Below are positions 1 to 9,333 of a stretch of 26,116 nucleotides of DNA, one piece after another (position 1 is the stretch's first letter; every line of letters starts with the position of its first letter). The position numbers and the translations under genes are program-made. Below the pieces are notes generated by a model, which was not told the DNA's origin, searched no databases, and was given only the letters and a program-made list of their open reading frames with translations. The stretch is from contig JANBPT010000691.1 of the NCBI GenBank assembly GCA_027575765.1, forward strand, positions 1 to 26,116. The letters are read 5' to 3'. This stretch comes from Tieghemiomyces parasiticus. Taxonomy: Eukaryota; Kickxellomycota; Dimargaritomycetes; Dimargaritales; Dimargaritaceae.

Positions 1-70
1 CGACGCGGACCGAATGGTTGATGTACTCCGGGAGCAGAGCCGAGTTGATGCGGGGAGTAGGCTTCTCCAT
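1..70 (-). CDS. RFA3: Replication protein A 14-kDa subunit (RPA3/Rfa3), N-terminus only, cut by window edge
   Basis: Read on the minus strand from an ATG at 70-68, the frame stays open to the window edge and gives 23 residues that begin MEKPTPRIN and end VRV. A start of the form M-E-(K/R)-P-T-P-R, followed about ten residues on by a hydrophobic stretch and VR(V/I), is typical of the fungal small RPA subunit just before its OB-fold. RPA14 is the smallest subunit of the heterotrimeric single-stranded DNA binding protein used in replication, repair and recombination. The rest of the gene lies left of the window, so neither the OB-fold nor any intron can be checked. The ATG is preceded, in transcript sense, by CCGCC, a fair start context. 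The identification rests on very few residues and is therefore moderate. An overlapping plus-strand ORF at 18-245 looks like a shadow. Confidence 0.62.
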   Translation of the reverse strand, partial: MEKPTPRINSALLPEYINHSVRV

Positions 71-1034
71 GGCGGGAAGACAGTATGCGCGATTTCTGGG
101 GGGGGGAGAAAAGGCAGGAGAACCTGGGAGGAATGATACAAGAAGATGGGCTAGAAACGGGAAGGTGGAAGGCCAAAGAGGGCAGCGAGCTGATCTGCCA
201 CAACGGGTGTCTAGCCGTATAAGAAAGAGCGTTGGTGAGGAGTGATGGCGAAGGAAGTGTAGTTGGTGATAGTTAAGAGGGAGGTGGCTGAATGGGTGGG
301 TGAGTGACTTAAAGGACCGTCAACCAAGTCGCGGACCCTGGCTGTGGTGGGTGAGTAAGTCCATCGCCCTTGCCACGGTTTAGCTCAAAATAAACACAGC
401 CAGTTTCCCCATATGTACTCATCCCACACACCGACAATGCCGCAGCACCAAGTGGTCACCTATCCACAATATGTAGCCACCATGTGTCACGTGCGATTAT
501 ACCGATGAGCATAGTGAGAAACTCTACCTTCGAGCGTGATGGTGAACGAAGGTTGTTGGATCTATTTACGCACTATACCAGTTTCGGCCAATGTTCCAAT
601 TCCATGAACTATTGTTGGAGGAAGAGGGGAAAATGAATACACTGCGCAGTGTAATTGAATTCTGCCCCATATCGTGTGCGTGAAAGTCATGCCGTTGTTT
701 AATACTTTAGTTGAACCAATCGTGCAAAGGGCAGCGTGGTAAGAGAAGGAAGGGATCAGGAGGTACACGGACGGGTGATGCAGGGTGGTATAAGAAAAAC
801 GGTCTAAACGAACATGTCCAGGGAGAAAGAAAATCAGGTAGGGGAGGGGGAAGCATTTCAGAGCCCAGGGGTTAAGCAGAGAAAGGATGAGTGGGGGAGG
901 AGGAGGAGGGGGGGGTGAAGGCGCGGGTAGGGAAATGGTGACAATAGTAGTACAGTAATAGTGATGTAGGAAATCGGGTCGGAGGTGGGGTGGGGGAGGT
1001 AGGGGTCATGCACGAACATATATAGAAAAAACAC
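71..1034. other. Intergenic: RFA3 upstream flank and SOK1/TCP11 downstream flank
   Basis: This stretch has no supportable gene. It separates the start of the RFA3-like gene from the stop of the TCP11-family gene; both are on the minus strand. It contains a run of nine G at 98-106, a CACGTG hexamer at 488-493, a 16-bp palindrome at 638-653, and a GGA/G-rich block at about 840-920 that is pyrimidine-rich on the transcribed strand. No clear TATA box is placed close to the RFA3 start. Confidence 0.6.
638..653. repeat. 16-bp perfect palindrome
   Basis: TACACTGCGCAGTGTA equals its own reverse complement. One or two such 8-bp-arm palindromes are expected by chance per 50-100 kb, so this is not strong evidence of function. 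It lies roughly 570 bp upstream of the RFA3-like start and 380 bp past the TCP11-family stop. Confidence 0.4.
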
Positions 1035-4000
1035 TCACTCTGGCAAGACAGGGCTAGTCTTTACGTCCACACGGGCCAGCGCTGAGGGGGTGTAGGAAGT
1101 GTATAACCCACGGAAAACCTTCCAATGGTGAGAAGCCACCCGGTGCATCTTTTGCGACAGGTTTACCAGTTCAGGTGTGAGCGCCTTAATGCCGTGGGCC
1201 GTGACCTGTTCGATAAACTCGGCCGGAAGCACCGGGGCCGTGGTCGCAGCAGTAGCCGAATTGACCCTACCGTTCTTCTTGGGAGTCGCTGACGTCGTGA
1301 GTTCACCACCACCAGTCTCGCTGTCGAGGTCCCTGGCTGCAGCGCTGGTCCGACGCACCTCCGTAGCAGGGATTACCCGCTGTCCGTGGTAGTTGGCCAC
1401 CGACGACGACCCTACAGCGGTTGCAACATTGGCAGTCCTGAACGCCATGGTGGTATTCGTCAACATGGGCTTCGTGGGGAAATCCTTATTGAACGAGGCA
1501 TGCTGCAGGGCGCTGGCCAAGGCCCGGGTGATCCGCGATTGGACCAGAGTGAAGATGCGGCTGTTAAAGACCAGGGCGCCCTGGAGTAGACTAGTGAACG
1601 TGCGGCGTTGGACAAGGGTCACAGGTTCGCCACGCAGGGTGGCGGCACTCTTGAGCAGGAGCTCGACCAAATGATCAAAAGTCACGGGGGGCAGTGCCGA
1701 CGGCCCCAACTTTAGATTGTTATTGTGGCGCGGGGCCAGGACGGGGCCGTTGTTGAGGTCAAAGTGTAAGTGGCGGCCCAGCAGACCTGCAGGGGACTTG
1801 GCGGCGGACGACCAAGACTTATTGGGTACATCCGTGGTCAGGGTGGTGGCAGCACGGGTACAGTCGGACGGGGATGCCGAGGGGCTCAAGAGGGACCACA
1901 GGTCACCCTTGACTTGCAGGATATGGGCATCCAGTTCGGCCGGCGAGGGGCTGCGGCGGCCATTGGCAGGAGCTGCTGGCGGACGTAGGATGGTGGTCAC
2001 AGCCTGACGGTAAATCAGCAAAATGATACCCATCACGTACACATTGTGCCACTCGCCGCGGAATTGGTTGAGCCGGAGGTTGTCCAAATAGAACGTCTCG
2101 GGGACACGATCAGCCCACGTGCGGCTGTCAGTGGCCACCAAGTGAACGAAGCCAGTTAGAAATACGGCAAGACGGTTTACCGGTCTGTCGATAGCCGCAC
2201 CTTGAGCCAAGGCCTGCTTAGCGTCAGCCAACAATTGAGCCTTCCACCAGGCTTTAGTACGCGAAATACTCATGCCGCCGGACGATATCACGGACGATAT
2301 ATACGACAGCTCAAACTGCGGGGCCTGGGCTATGAGTTGGGTGCGCATGGTACGAATCTGGTGGTTGGCCAAGTCAAGCCGCATCACCTCTAGGAGCTCA
2401 AAACAACGCCGGAGTGTCCGGCCGTACTCGCCACGATGCACGCTGCGCAGGATGCTTTCAATCAGGGCGTCGCGTACCGGTGCGCAGTGGCGCTTGAGCA
2501 CCGTCGTGATGTAGTTAACCACGTTCACCACGTTGAATACGCCGTGCTGCAGCTGCTGGTGGATCAGTTTCACGTCCAAGTTCGCCATTAGTTCCTCACG
2601 CAGCTGCGTGTCGTTTGGGGTCAACATCTCTGACATGATCTCACGCACCTCGCTGATGAGAAAGGTAATCTTGCTGGTGCTCAAAGACAAAGTGGTCTTG
2701 GACGCCAGCGGTCGAGCCGGCGACGTGGAGGCAGCCTGCCGACCGGTGGCCGTGTTCATCAAGTACTTAAGGTTCCGCAACTCAATGTCTACCGAGTGCC
2801 AGTAATCAGCCGCCTCGCGCTCCTTCTGGCGGCCCGCGTCGCCGAAATTGTTGGGCCGGAACTCAAGGTTAGACTCAAGCACAATATCGTGGCGGAGCTG
2901 GATATTGTTGAGCATCTGGGGGAGCCCAAGCTCCCGCAGAGTGAACCGATTGATGGGCGGGATGAGTGAGGGAGAGGACAAGGCCAGCCCGGGAGGATGG
3001 GGGCGGTACTGGCGTGGGTGCGGGAAGACAGTGGTCTGGTCATGGGCTAGCAACGAATTGCCCCGCGGGGCGGGTTTCACAGTCGGCGGCGGACACGTAA
3101 TCGAGGTGGTTGGGCCCGCCGAACCGCTGGACGCTAACGGACCAGGGAGCCGAGATACCGCACGGCGCAACGGCACGAGGTTGGTGGGCAAACGGGCTTG
3201 GCCTGCGGCCGAAACTGAGGTCGTGGTTGTGGCCGCGGTCGGGTGAGTAGCCACTGCAGCAGAGGTATCCGCGCTGCTTTCAGTGGGCCGCGGGGTGGTC
3301 ACAGCCAAGCCAGCGGTACCAGGCCTCTGGACTTGGTGGTCCTCATCGACGGCGCCACAGGCGGGTGGAGTGACCGTGGAGGCGGCAGTTGCAACGGCGG
3401 AGGGGTGACAGGTATCTTCATCCATATCAGTGCTAGCGGTCGTCCCGGTTGGGTGAACCGCGGCCGATGATGTAGACAAGGTCGAGTTCGAGCGGATACG
3501 GGCCAGTTTACCGGGGTTGGCGGATACACGGTGCAGTCGGGCGACCTTAGGCACCAGGCCAATGACTTGATGGGCGTCGGTGAACAGGGCCGAGACGCAG
3601 CGCTTATGAGTGGTCCGCACCGTGGCGGCAGTTACTCGGGCGGACTGGTCAACCGATGAGGCGAGGTTGGTGGCCGTGGCAGTAGGCGAGGTGGACTGGG
3701 CGCGCCGCGATCCCAATTGGACAAGCGTGGAGGAAGCGGTCGAGAAATCGGTCGGATTTAAGGAGTTGTCCAGGTACGAGTTGGCCGGGGGCTGAAACCG
3801 ATAGTTACTTATATCCAGACATAGGCCTTTCGGCCCGGGGGTCGTGGTGGTGCTCTTCAGGACGGGATGACGGCGGTGGCTAGAAGGTGTGAATCTCTCC
3901 TGTCTTCGGTGCGACTCCGTAATATCCATCATCACCCCCCTGCCACCGCCGCGTCCAGCCGATCCGACTCCAGGGGAGGAAACGGGACAGCTGTTACTAG

Positions 4001-5273
4001 CCACCCACTGCGTAGAGTGGGGAAGGTGCGGGGTAGCGGTAAAAGTCGAGGGGAGGGCTGACGCACGGTGGGCTGCGTGGCGACGCATGGCCTTGGTGAG
4101 GGCTGTCACCTGCAGGGCGTGGTTCCGACCGCCACCGTCGACACCAACCGACGTCCGCTGCCGGCGACGCCGTGCACGCTCGAGAAGTGAGTGTTCCGCG
4201 TGGAAGAGGACGGGCGTGAATAGGCGAGGTGCGATTAGGTAGCAAAAGGCCTTGTGGGATGCCGGCTTATTGCGGTGCTTCGCCATTCTGGCGGATTTAG
4301 CTGATGGTCGCGCAGTGAGCACCATGATGTGGGACCGGTAACCAGAGTAGCGGTAGACGCGGAGGGTGCCGGCACGCGAATGAGTGTCGCCCCGGCCGGA
4401 CCGCGAAGATGAGGACGCATCAGTACGGCTGTTTAGCGACCGAGTAATAGGTGACGGGCCGGTAGCGGCACTCGCTGAGCTAGTGGCCTGGAAAAAGCGT
4501 TGCCACAGGTCGCGACCGTAGCGGGAACTGATACGGACGGTCCCGCGTGGGCGGTAGGGCGAAGTGGCGGCCGAAAGGGTTTCACAACGGGGTTCGGACA
4601 GACGGAAGCCACCAGCGGGGGTGGAGGACAGGATGAGAGACAGGGGCAACGGGGAGGAGGGGAGCGAGGAGAAGCTACCGGCACTGCTGCACTCATCGCT
4701 GCCGGCAATGATACTAAGGGCCGGGATGGTGGCAAGTGACACACTAGAACTAGAGGTATGGAACATGAGGCTAGACGGAGAGGGTCGCCCCTGGGGGGTG
4801 GGTGAACTCCTGAGGTGACGGGTGACACTGCGGCCGCCAGTAGGGGAGGACGAGGAGGCGGAGGGGTTGTGGTGGATGTTTGGCCGAGGGGACTGCGAGG
4901 TGGTCAGGATCGACGCCACGCTCATCCCTGTCGCGGATGGCCGGATGGTGGGGTTACAGCCGCACTCGCTTGATCCTGGGTGACTGCCAGTGGCGACCAT
5001 CGTCGTTGTGGCGGGCTGGGAGCCCGGGTCTGCGGGGGCCGGGGACGAGGCGGACGAGGTCGTTGACGGGGTGGACGCGCCCACGGCCATGGCGGACGCG
5101 GACTGCGGGCCGGTGGTGCTGGACGGGGCCGCCGATACGGACGAGGAAGGGGAGGCTACCGCGGGACGATGGTAAGGGGAGTGGCTGGCTCCCAGCGCAG
5201 GGGACTGCAATTGTGATAAATCGGTGCTACCTAATGAACCCTGCCCTTCACTCTTGTGAATCGCCCTTGACAT
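1035..5273 (-). CDS. SOK1: Sok1/TCP11-family protein (T-complex protein 11 domain)
   Basis: A single uninterrupted minus-strand frame of 1412 codons plus stop. The frame stays open upstream of 5273 but only through non-ATG codons, so the first ATG (MSRAIHKSEG) is taken as the start. The first ~770 residues are low-complexity Ser/Thr/Pro/Ala-rich and probably disordered, with a short basic patch near 330-385. The conserved domain opens at about residue 779 with LRELGLPQMLNN followed by LRHDIVLESNLEFRPN. It continues through a HCAPVRDALIESI block near 928-942 and a MRLDLANHQIRTMR segment, and ends near residue 1380 with HHWKVFRGLY. These blocks are the signature of the TCP11 family. Yeast Sok1, the studied fungal member, suppresses loss of protein kinase A; a role in growth/cAMP signalling here is inferred. 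The protein is longer than yeast Sok1 because of its N-terminal extension. It lacks introns although the neighbouring TAF8, UBC12 and WrbA-like genes have them. The stop codon sits inside a donor-like GTGAGTG, so a short extra 3' exon cannot be fully excluded. Confidence 0.85.
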   Translation of the reverse strand: MSRAIHKSEGQGSLGSTDLSQLQSPALGASHSPYHRPAVASPSSSVSAAPSSTTGPQSASAMAVGASTPSTTSSASSPAPADPGSQPATTTMVATGSHPGSSECGCNPTIRPSATGMSVASILTTSQSPRPNIHHNPSASSSSPTGGRSVTRHLRSSPTPQGRPSPSSLMFHTSSSSVSLATIPALSIIAGSDECSSAGSFSSLPSSPLPLSLILSSTPAGGFRLSEPRCETLSAATSPYRPRGTVRISSRYGRDLWQRFFQATSSASAATGPSPITRSLNSRTDASSSSRSGRGDTHSRAGTLRVYRYSGYRSHIMVLTARPSAKSARMAKHRNKPASHKAFCYLIAPRLFTPVLFHAEHSLLERARRRRQRTSVGVDGGGRNHALQVTALTKAMRRHAAHRASALPSTFTATPHLPHSTQWVASNSCPVSSPGVGSAGRGGGRGVMMDITESHRRQERFTPSSHRRHPVLKSTTTTPGPKGLCLDISNYRFQPPANSYLDNSLNPTDFSTASSTLVQLGSRRAQSTSPTATATNLASSVDQSARVTAATVRTTHKRCVSALFTDAHQVIGLVPKVARLHRVSANPGKLARIRSNSTLSTSSAAVHPTGTTASTDMDEDTCHPSAVATAASTVTPPACGAVDEDHQVQRPGTAGLAVTTPRPTESSADTSAAVATHPTAATTTTSVSAAGQARLPTNLVPLRRAVSRLPGPLASSGSAGPTTSITCPPPTVKPAPRGNSLLAHDQTTVFPHPRQYRPHPPGLALSSPSLIPPINRFTLRELGLPQMLNNIQLRHDIVLESNLEFRPNNFGDAGRQKEREAADYWHSVDIELRNLKYLMNTATGRQAASTSPARPLASKTTLSLSTSKITFLISEVREIMSEMLTPNDTQLREELMANLDVKLIHQQLQHGVFNVVNVVNYITTVLKRHCAPVRDALIESILRSVHRGEYGRTLRRCFELLEVMRLDLANHQIRTMRTQLIAQAPQFELSYISSVISSGGMSISRTKAWWKAQLLADAKQALAQGAAIDRPVNRLAVFLTGFVHLVATDSRTWADRVPETFYLDNLRLNQFRGEWHNVYVMGIILLIYRQAVTTILRPPAAPANGRRSPSPAELDAHILQVKGDLWSLLSPSASPSDCTRAATTLTTDVPNKSWSSAAKSPAGLLGRHLHFDLNNGPVLAPRHNNNLKLGPSALPPVTFDHLVELLLKSAATLRGEPVTLVQRRTFTSLLQGALVFNSRIFTLVQSRITRALASALQHASFNKDFPTKPMLTNTTMAFRTANVATAVGSSSVANYHGQRVIPATEVRRTSAAARDLDSETGGGELTTSATPKKNGRVNSATAATTAPVLPAEFIEQVTAHGIKALTPELVNLSQKMHRVASHHWKVFRGLYTSYTPSALARVDVKTSPVLPE

Positions 5274-6010
5274 GCTGTAGGTGTCCACGAAGACACATAC
5301 ACGCACACACAAATACCGGCGCGGCGGTAGATGATTATCCCAAGAGAGAGAGAAAGGGGAAAACGAGTAGGGGGTGTGGCGGGTGAGGGGTCACGCACAA
5401 GTTAGGGGGGAGGGGAGATAGAGCGACAGGCAAAGAATTAGCGGGGCAGGAGAAGGTGTGAGAGTGAACAGAGAGGATAGGAGATGTCAGTGGTGAACCG
5501 TGGTAAGTAAGGAGCAAAGGGAACGATGGGGCAATGAAAGGAGGTGGACGATCAGGCCGTGGTGGTAGTTAAACAGAAGGGGGTCGTCAGTCGTGAATAC
5601 GGTGGACAATCAAGAGGGGGGGGTAGGAAGGCGTAAGGGTTAGTGAGCAGTAGAAGATAGTCATGTACGTTATTTTGCGGCAAAGTAGAAGGTTAGGCCC
5701 TCGGCCCGACAACGTGGCGCGTGCGGCTGGGCGGGTCGCGTGGGCGGCGGGGTGAGGGGGGGAGAGCAAATAGAGATCGGGTGGGTGGCGAAAATGGGTT
5801 ACGGGGTTGGACGCCCTTCACTCAGCGTATGCCAGCCACCGCCGCGTACCAAGCTGGTAGGTATATAGAAGTGAATGGCAAAGAAAACGGCGGTTCGCTA
5901 CACCTAGCCCTTTTGTACAAAGAGGGTATATATAACCACCTAGCACGTGAGTGGACAATGCTAACTGCTAAAGTCAGAGCAGGGAAGGGAAGGTTAACCT
6001 GGGAAAACTA
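5274..6010 (-). promoter_or_regulatory. Upstream flank of the SOK1/TCP11 gene, pyrimidine-rich on the coding strand
   Basis: Immediately upstream of the TCP11-family start the plus strand is strongly purine-rich (for example 5340-5360, 5400-5470 and 5610-5640), so the coding strand is CT-rich. The same bias precedes the other protein genes here. A GTATATATAA run at about 5926-5935 and a CACGTG at 5944-5949 lie farther out. Neither can be tied to a transcription start from sequence alone. No coding sequence is supported. Confidence 0.4.
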
Positions 6011-6869
6011 AGGCCGTGGCGTACGAGGCAGGTTATTAAGCTTCCGGGGGACTGGCCGGCCGCCCAGGGCCGTGGGTCCTCCCGTATGGCTTTTATACAC
6101 CTTTGCACCATTGCCACTCCCCACCTCTTGCATCCAGCCAAAGTCATGTGTTCCTAATAGAGCCACTTTCCGATGACACAGAATGAGAGGGGGAGAGGCC
6201 CACACGGACATGCCAGTGAATTAGCAGGATCGCCCAATCGCCTAAACCCAGTCCCAGGGGACAGGATCGAGGCAATCGTGCGCCACAAGAACCCAGAAGA
6301 TAAAAGTGGGTAAAGCGACCGCGACGGCGGTCAATATGCCAATCCACGCATGGGCCGTGACGGTCAGCGCGTGTAGGAACGCATGCATATACACACGCCT
6401 ACGTACGCTGCTGCTATCGCTGGCAACTGCTTCGATGCGTGAGAATAATGAACAACGAGCGAATACGCATAGGTGCGAAGGAGGATAGAAAGAGCTGGTA
6501 TGGGGGCTAGGAGAGGACGGACCCCTTTATGGCTGACCGGCACTCGCATCAGCTCATAACCCCCCCCCGCCCCGCTACTCACCCCGTGGAGTAGAGCCTT
6601 TTACCCATCTATAGAACAGACAGAGGCTGTGCTGCAAAAGGGAGAGGGGAGGGTGGGGGAGGGGTCACAGCCGAGGCGGCCAAGCAACCTACCGCCCCCA
6701 TCGGTCATGGCAGTATAAATGAGGAGGTGAGTAGCCCTCCCCTCCCATCTGTACTGTCAAACACCGGCAAGGGGCGCCATAATCGCATGTCAGGCATTGA
6801 CACCGCTACGGGCTAGCCCAATACTACCCCTCAGTCCAACCGTAAGCTGCGCGCACAAAGAGAGTAGGG

Positions 6870-6897
6870 GAGGAGGTGGAGGGGAGGAGGTGGAGGG
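6870..6897 (+). repeat. Tandem repeat, 14-bp unit, two copies
   Basis: The unit GAGGAGGTGGAGGG occurs twice head to tail without mismatch and is followed by a degenerate third start (GAGAAGGGG). It is a purine-only minisatellite seed apart from one T per unit. Its closely spaced GG and GGG runs could form a G-quadruplex on the plus strand. Confidence 0.7.
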
Positions 6898-9312
6898 GAG
6901 AAGGGGGGAAAGCAAATTGACGCCGCGAGAGAAATGGATATGGCGTACAGCAACCCTGACGGTTCAGTAATTGGTCCCCTTACACCGCAGTCGACATGAA
7001 AGAGTTCAGATGTGCCCATAATATTTACCTTTGAGATTGGGCAGCAAGGCCAATATGGAGGGCGCGTGTCGAGAGGGACGGGATCGTACGAACCCGCAAC
7101 AATGGCTTGCTGGGGGGAGGGCAAATAACGTGTAGGCCGAAAATTGTCCTAGAAAACGAACTAGGAAGTAAGTGCAGCGGCAAAGCGAAAAAGTCGGATA
7201 ATAGAGGAAGTGGGTGGCACGGGTAGGGGTATATATGGAGGTTAGACGGAACGTGCCGGACGGGAAGGGACTGTGTCAAAGCTATGCGGGACAAAGCGTA
7301 TGCCTCATGGCGGTGACCTCGGTAGCAAGAGAATGGCAGATAGTTTAGTTGACCGCACTGGCAACAAAACTATAAATGCTAGGACCAACAGCGTTCTATA
7401 TAGGCCCATTTGCCCACCAAGATAATGAAGGATGGCGTGTGACGGGTGCGAAGAGCGCGCATATAGTGCTCGTCGGCAGGGCGGTGAAGGAGCGTGGGGA
7501 TTGGGTCCTGGCCTGCTGAGATCCACGCGGCCTTGCCCACGACCACCCGAACCATACACTAACCAAGTAACCGCCGACCCCCCTCCTTCCATCGCCACCG
7601 ACCGCGTGTGTGTATATATGTGTATGCCCACCGCTGACGACGACCGATGAGGGAAGCTGCATGTATACACTTACCAAGTTCGTTGGGCCGAAAAAAAACC
7701 AGAGCGCTACTGGGGCGGTACAGAGGAAGAGATCGGGCCCGCAACGCTGCTTGGTGTCAAGGCAGCTTTGGTAGGACACCCCAAATAGCGAGTGGAAGGC
7801 CGCAGGTGAGGTAATTTGACAATGCTTGAAGTGAGATTGCGATAAAATATAAATAGCAATGTCGCTGTCGGACGTCGCGTTGAAGGCACAGAAAAGGGAG
7901 AGTGGGGTGGATGAAGAAAGCTAGACTGTACAGAAGGGATATGGCGATAGTCAGAATGGAATAGTACCTGCGGCGATGGAGACAAATGGGGGTGGCGCAC
8001 GGGCTAATCCGAATAAGGTAACGGTGACGCAGTTCTATGCACGCCGGGGATGAATATATATATAAAAAGGTATGTATGCGTGGGGAGGGCCGGGGTGCCG
8101 CGCATACATGCGGGAGGGGTGACAGGCTATCTACGGGTGGGCAGAGCTGAAAAAGTGGATAGATGCGTATGGCGGCGCGTGGTCCCCTTTCGGGCAGGTA
8201 TCGGCAAAGTAATATAAGGCGAGCGCTGGTGGCTCTAGAATTAAAGGCTAGACAAAGGGACGGACTGACCGTAGAGTAGATGGGCTTGACGATCCTCCGG
8301 GGAGAAAGGGAGAGGGGGAGAGAGAGGGGGGCAAGAGACGGGAAATTGGGAGACAGGTGAGGGGAAGGAGGGGACGGGCCGGGTTATAGCGGCATACAGC
8401 GACGCAGGGTGGTGTGAACAGTGGCCTGGGAGGCAGAGGAGATGTGCGCGTGGGTCGGTCTGGATCGAGCGACCGCCGCGGATTCGGAGGAGGAGTGTGG
8501 ATAGGCCGCAATTTGGAGACACAAGAGTGGGGAGAGCGGCTGTGTGTGCGGCGCTGCCGGGGATTGTCCGGCTCAGGTGTGTGCGGATAGGAGGTTGGTG
8601 TTAGACCCGGAGGCGGCCAAACGAGAAACGGAGAAGTGGTGGCGGAGGAGTCTAGGGAATAAGCAAAGATAAGCTAGAGCAGGTCGCCTGGTAGTAAAAA
8701 ATGCCTATCGCAGATTGAATAGGGCCGAACTGCCAAATTGTAAATTACAGGGCACAGATAGTGGGAAAAAAAACTGAGTGCGGAGGGGGGCGGGGGCGAC
8801 GACGCGTTTTATACGCACAAGGGTTGCACCGCAATAGTTCAGGGTCCTAGAACGGGGGAAAGAGGGAGAGGAAAGGTCCGTCTTCACAGGGGCTGTCAGA
8901 CCAAGACCGGAGACGGTCAGAGTAACCGGCGTTGAGAGTTGGCGGGCGCCAGAAAAAGAGGGTGCGATAAAGGGACTGGTAAGTTAAGAGGCTTTGTCGG
9001 TTGCGCCACTGTGCGATGCTGGTTGCGGACCAAAACGCTGGATGGGCGGATAGAGGTGCACTGGGGGCTGGCGGAGGATAAACGCCAGGACTGTCTGATG
9101 TAGTAACACGCAGCGGCCGAGTAAGGGAATAAGGGGCTGCGACGACTGACTCAGGGAAACCCTTCAGGGCTTGCGGGGGATTAGGGAGACTGACTCGAAC
9201 CCCGTAAGAGAAGGGGATGCGGCGAAACTCGGGTTAAGGAAAAAAAAGACCGAGCCGTTCAGGGGCACAGTCCGGAACTCCAAATCCAAGTGGGAGAGAG
9301 CCGGAAAGCTGG

Positions 9313-9333
9313 GGTGTCTTGACTCAAGACACC
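9313..9333. repeat. 21-bp perfect palindrome centred on TGACTCA
   Basis: The arms GGTGTCTTGA and TCAAGACACC are exact reverse complements around a single central C at 9323. The centre is TGACTCA (9320-9326), the consensus site for fungal Gcn4/CpcA and AP-1-like bZIP factors. A second TGACTCA lies at 9147-9153 and a near match, TGACTCG, at 9191-9197. No gene start is visible nearby, so a regulatory role is unproven. The next supportable genes are about 4 kb away on the left and 7.6 kb away on the right. Confidence 0.6.

Noticed and set aside
1177..5175. Many plus-strand ORFs opposite the TCP11-family gene (for example 2848-3246 and 4880-5386)
   Set aside because: They are antisense shadows of a GC-rich coding sequence, with Arg/Gly/Trp-rich translations and no family features.
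5274..5312. Upstream extension of the TCP11-family ORF (reading CVRVCVFVDTYS)
   Set aside because: It has no ATG; the frame is merely open through TTG/TGT/GTG codons of a TG-repeat-like stretch. The ATG at 5273 is the first usable start.
9161..9215. tRNA B-box-like string on the minus strand near 9190-9200
   Set aside because: No T stem, anticodon stem or acceptor stem can be paired around it.
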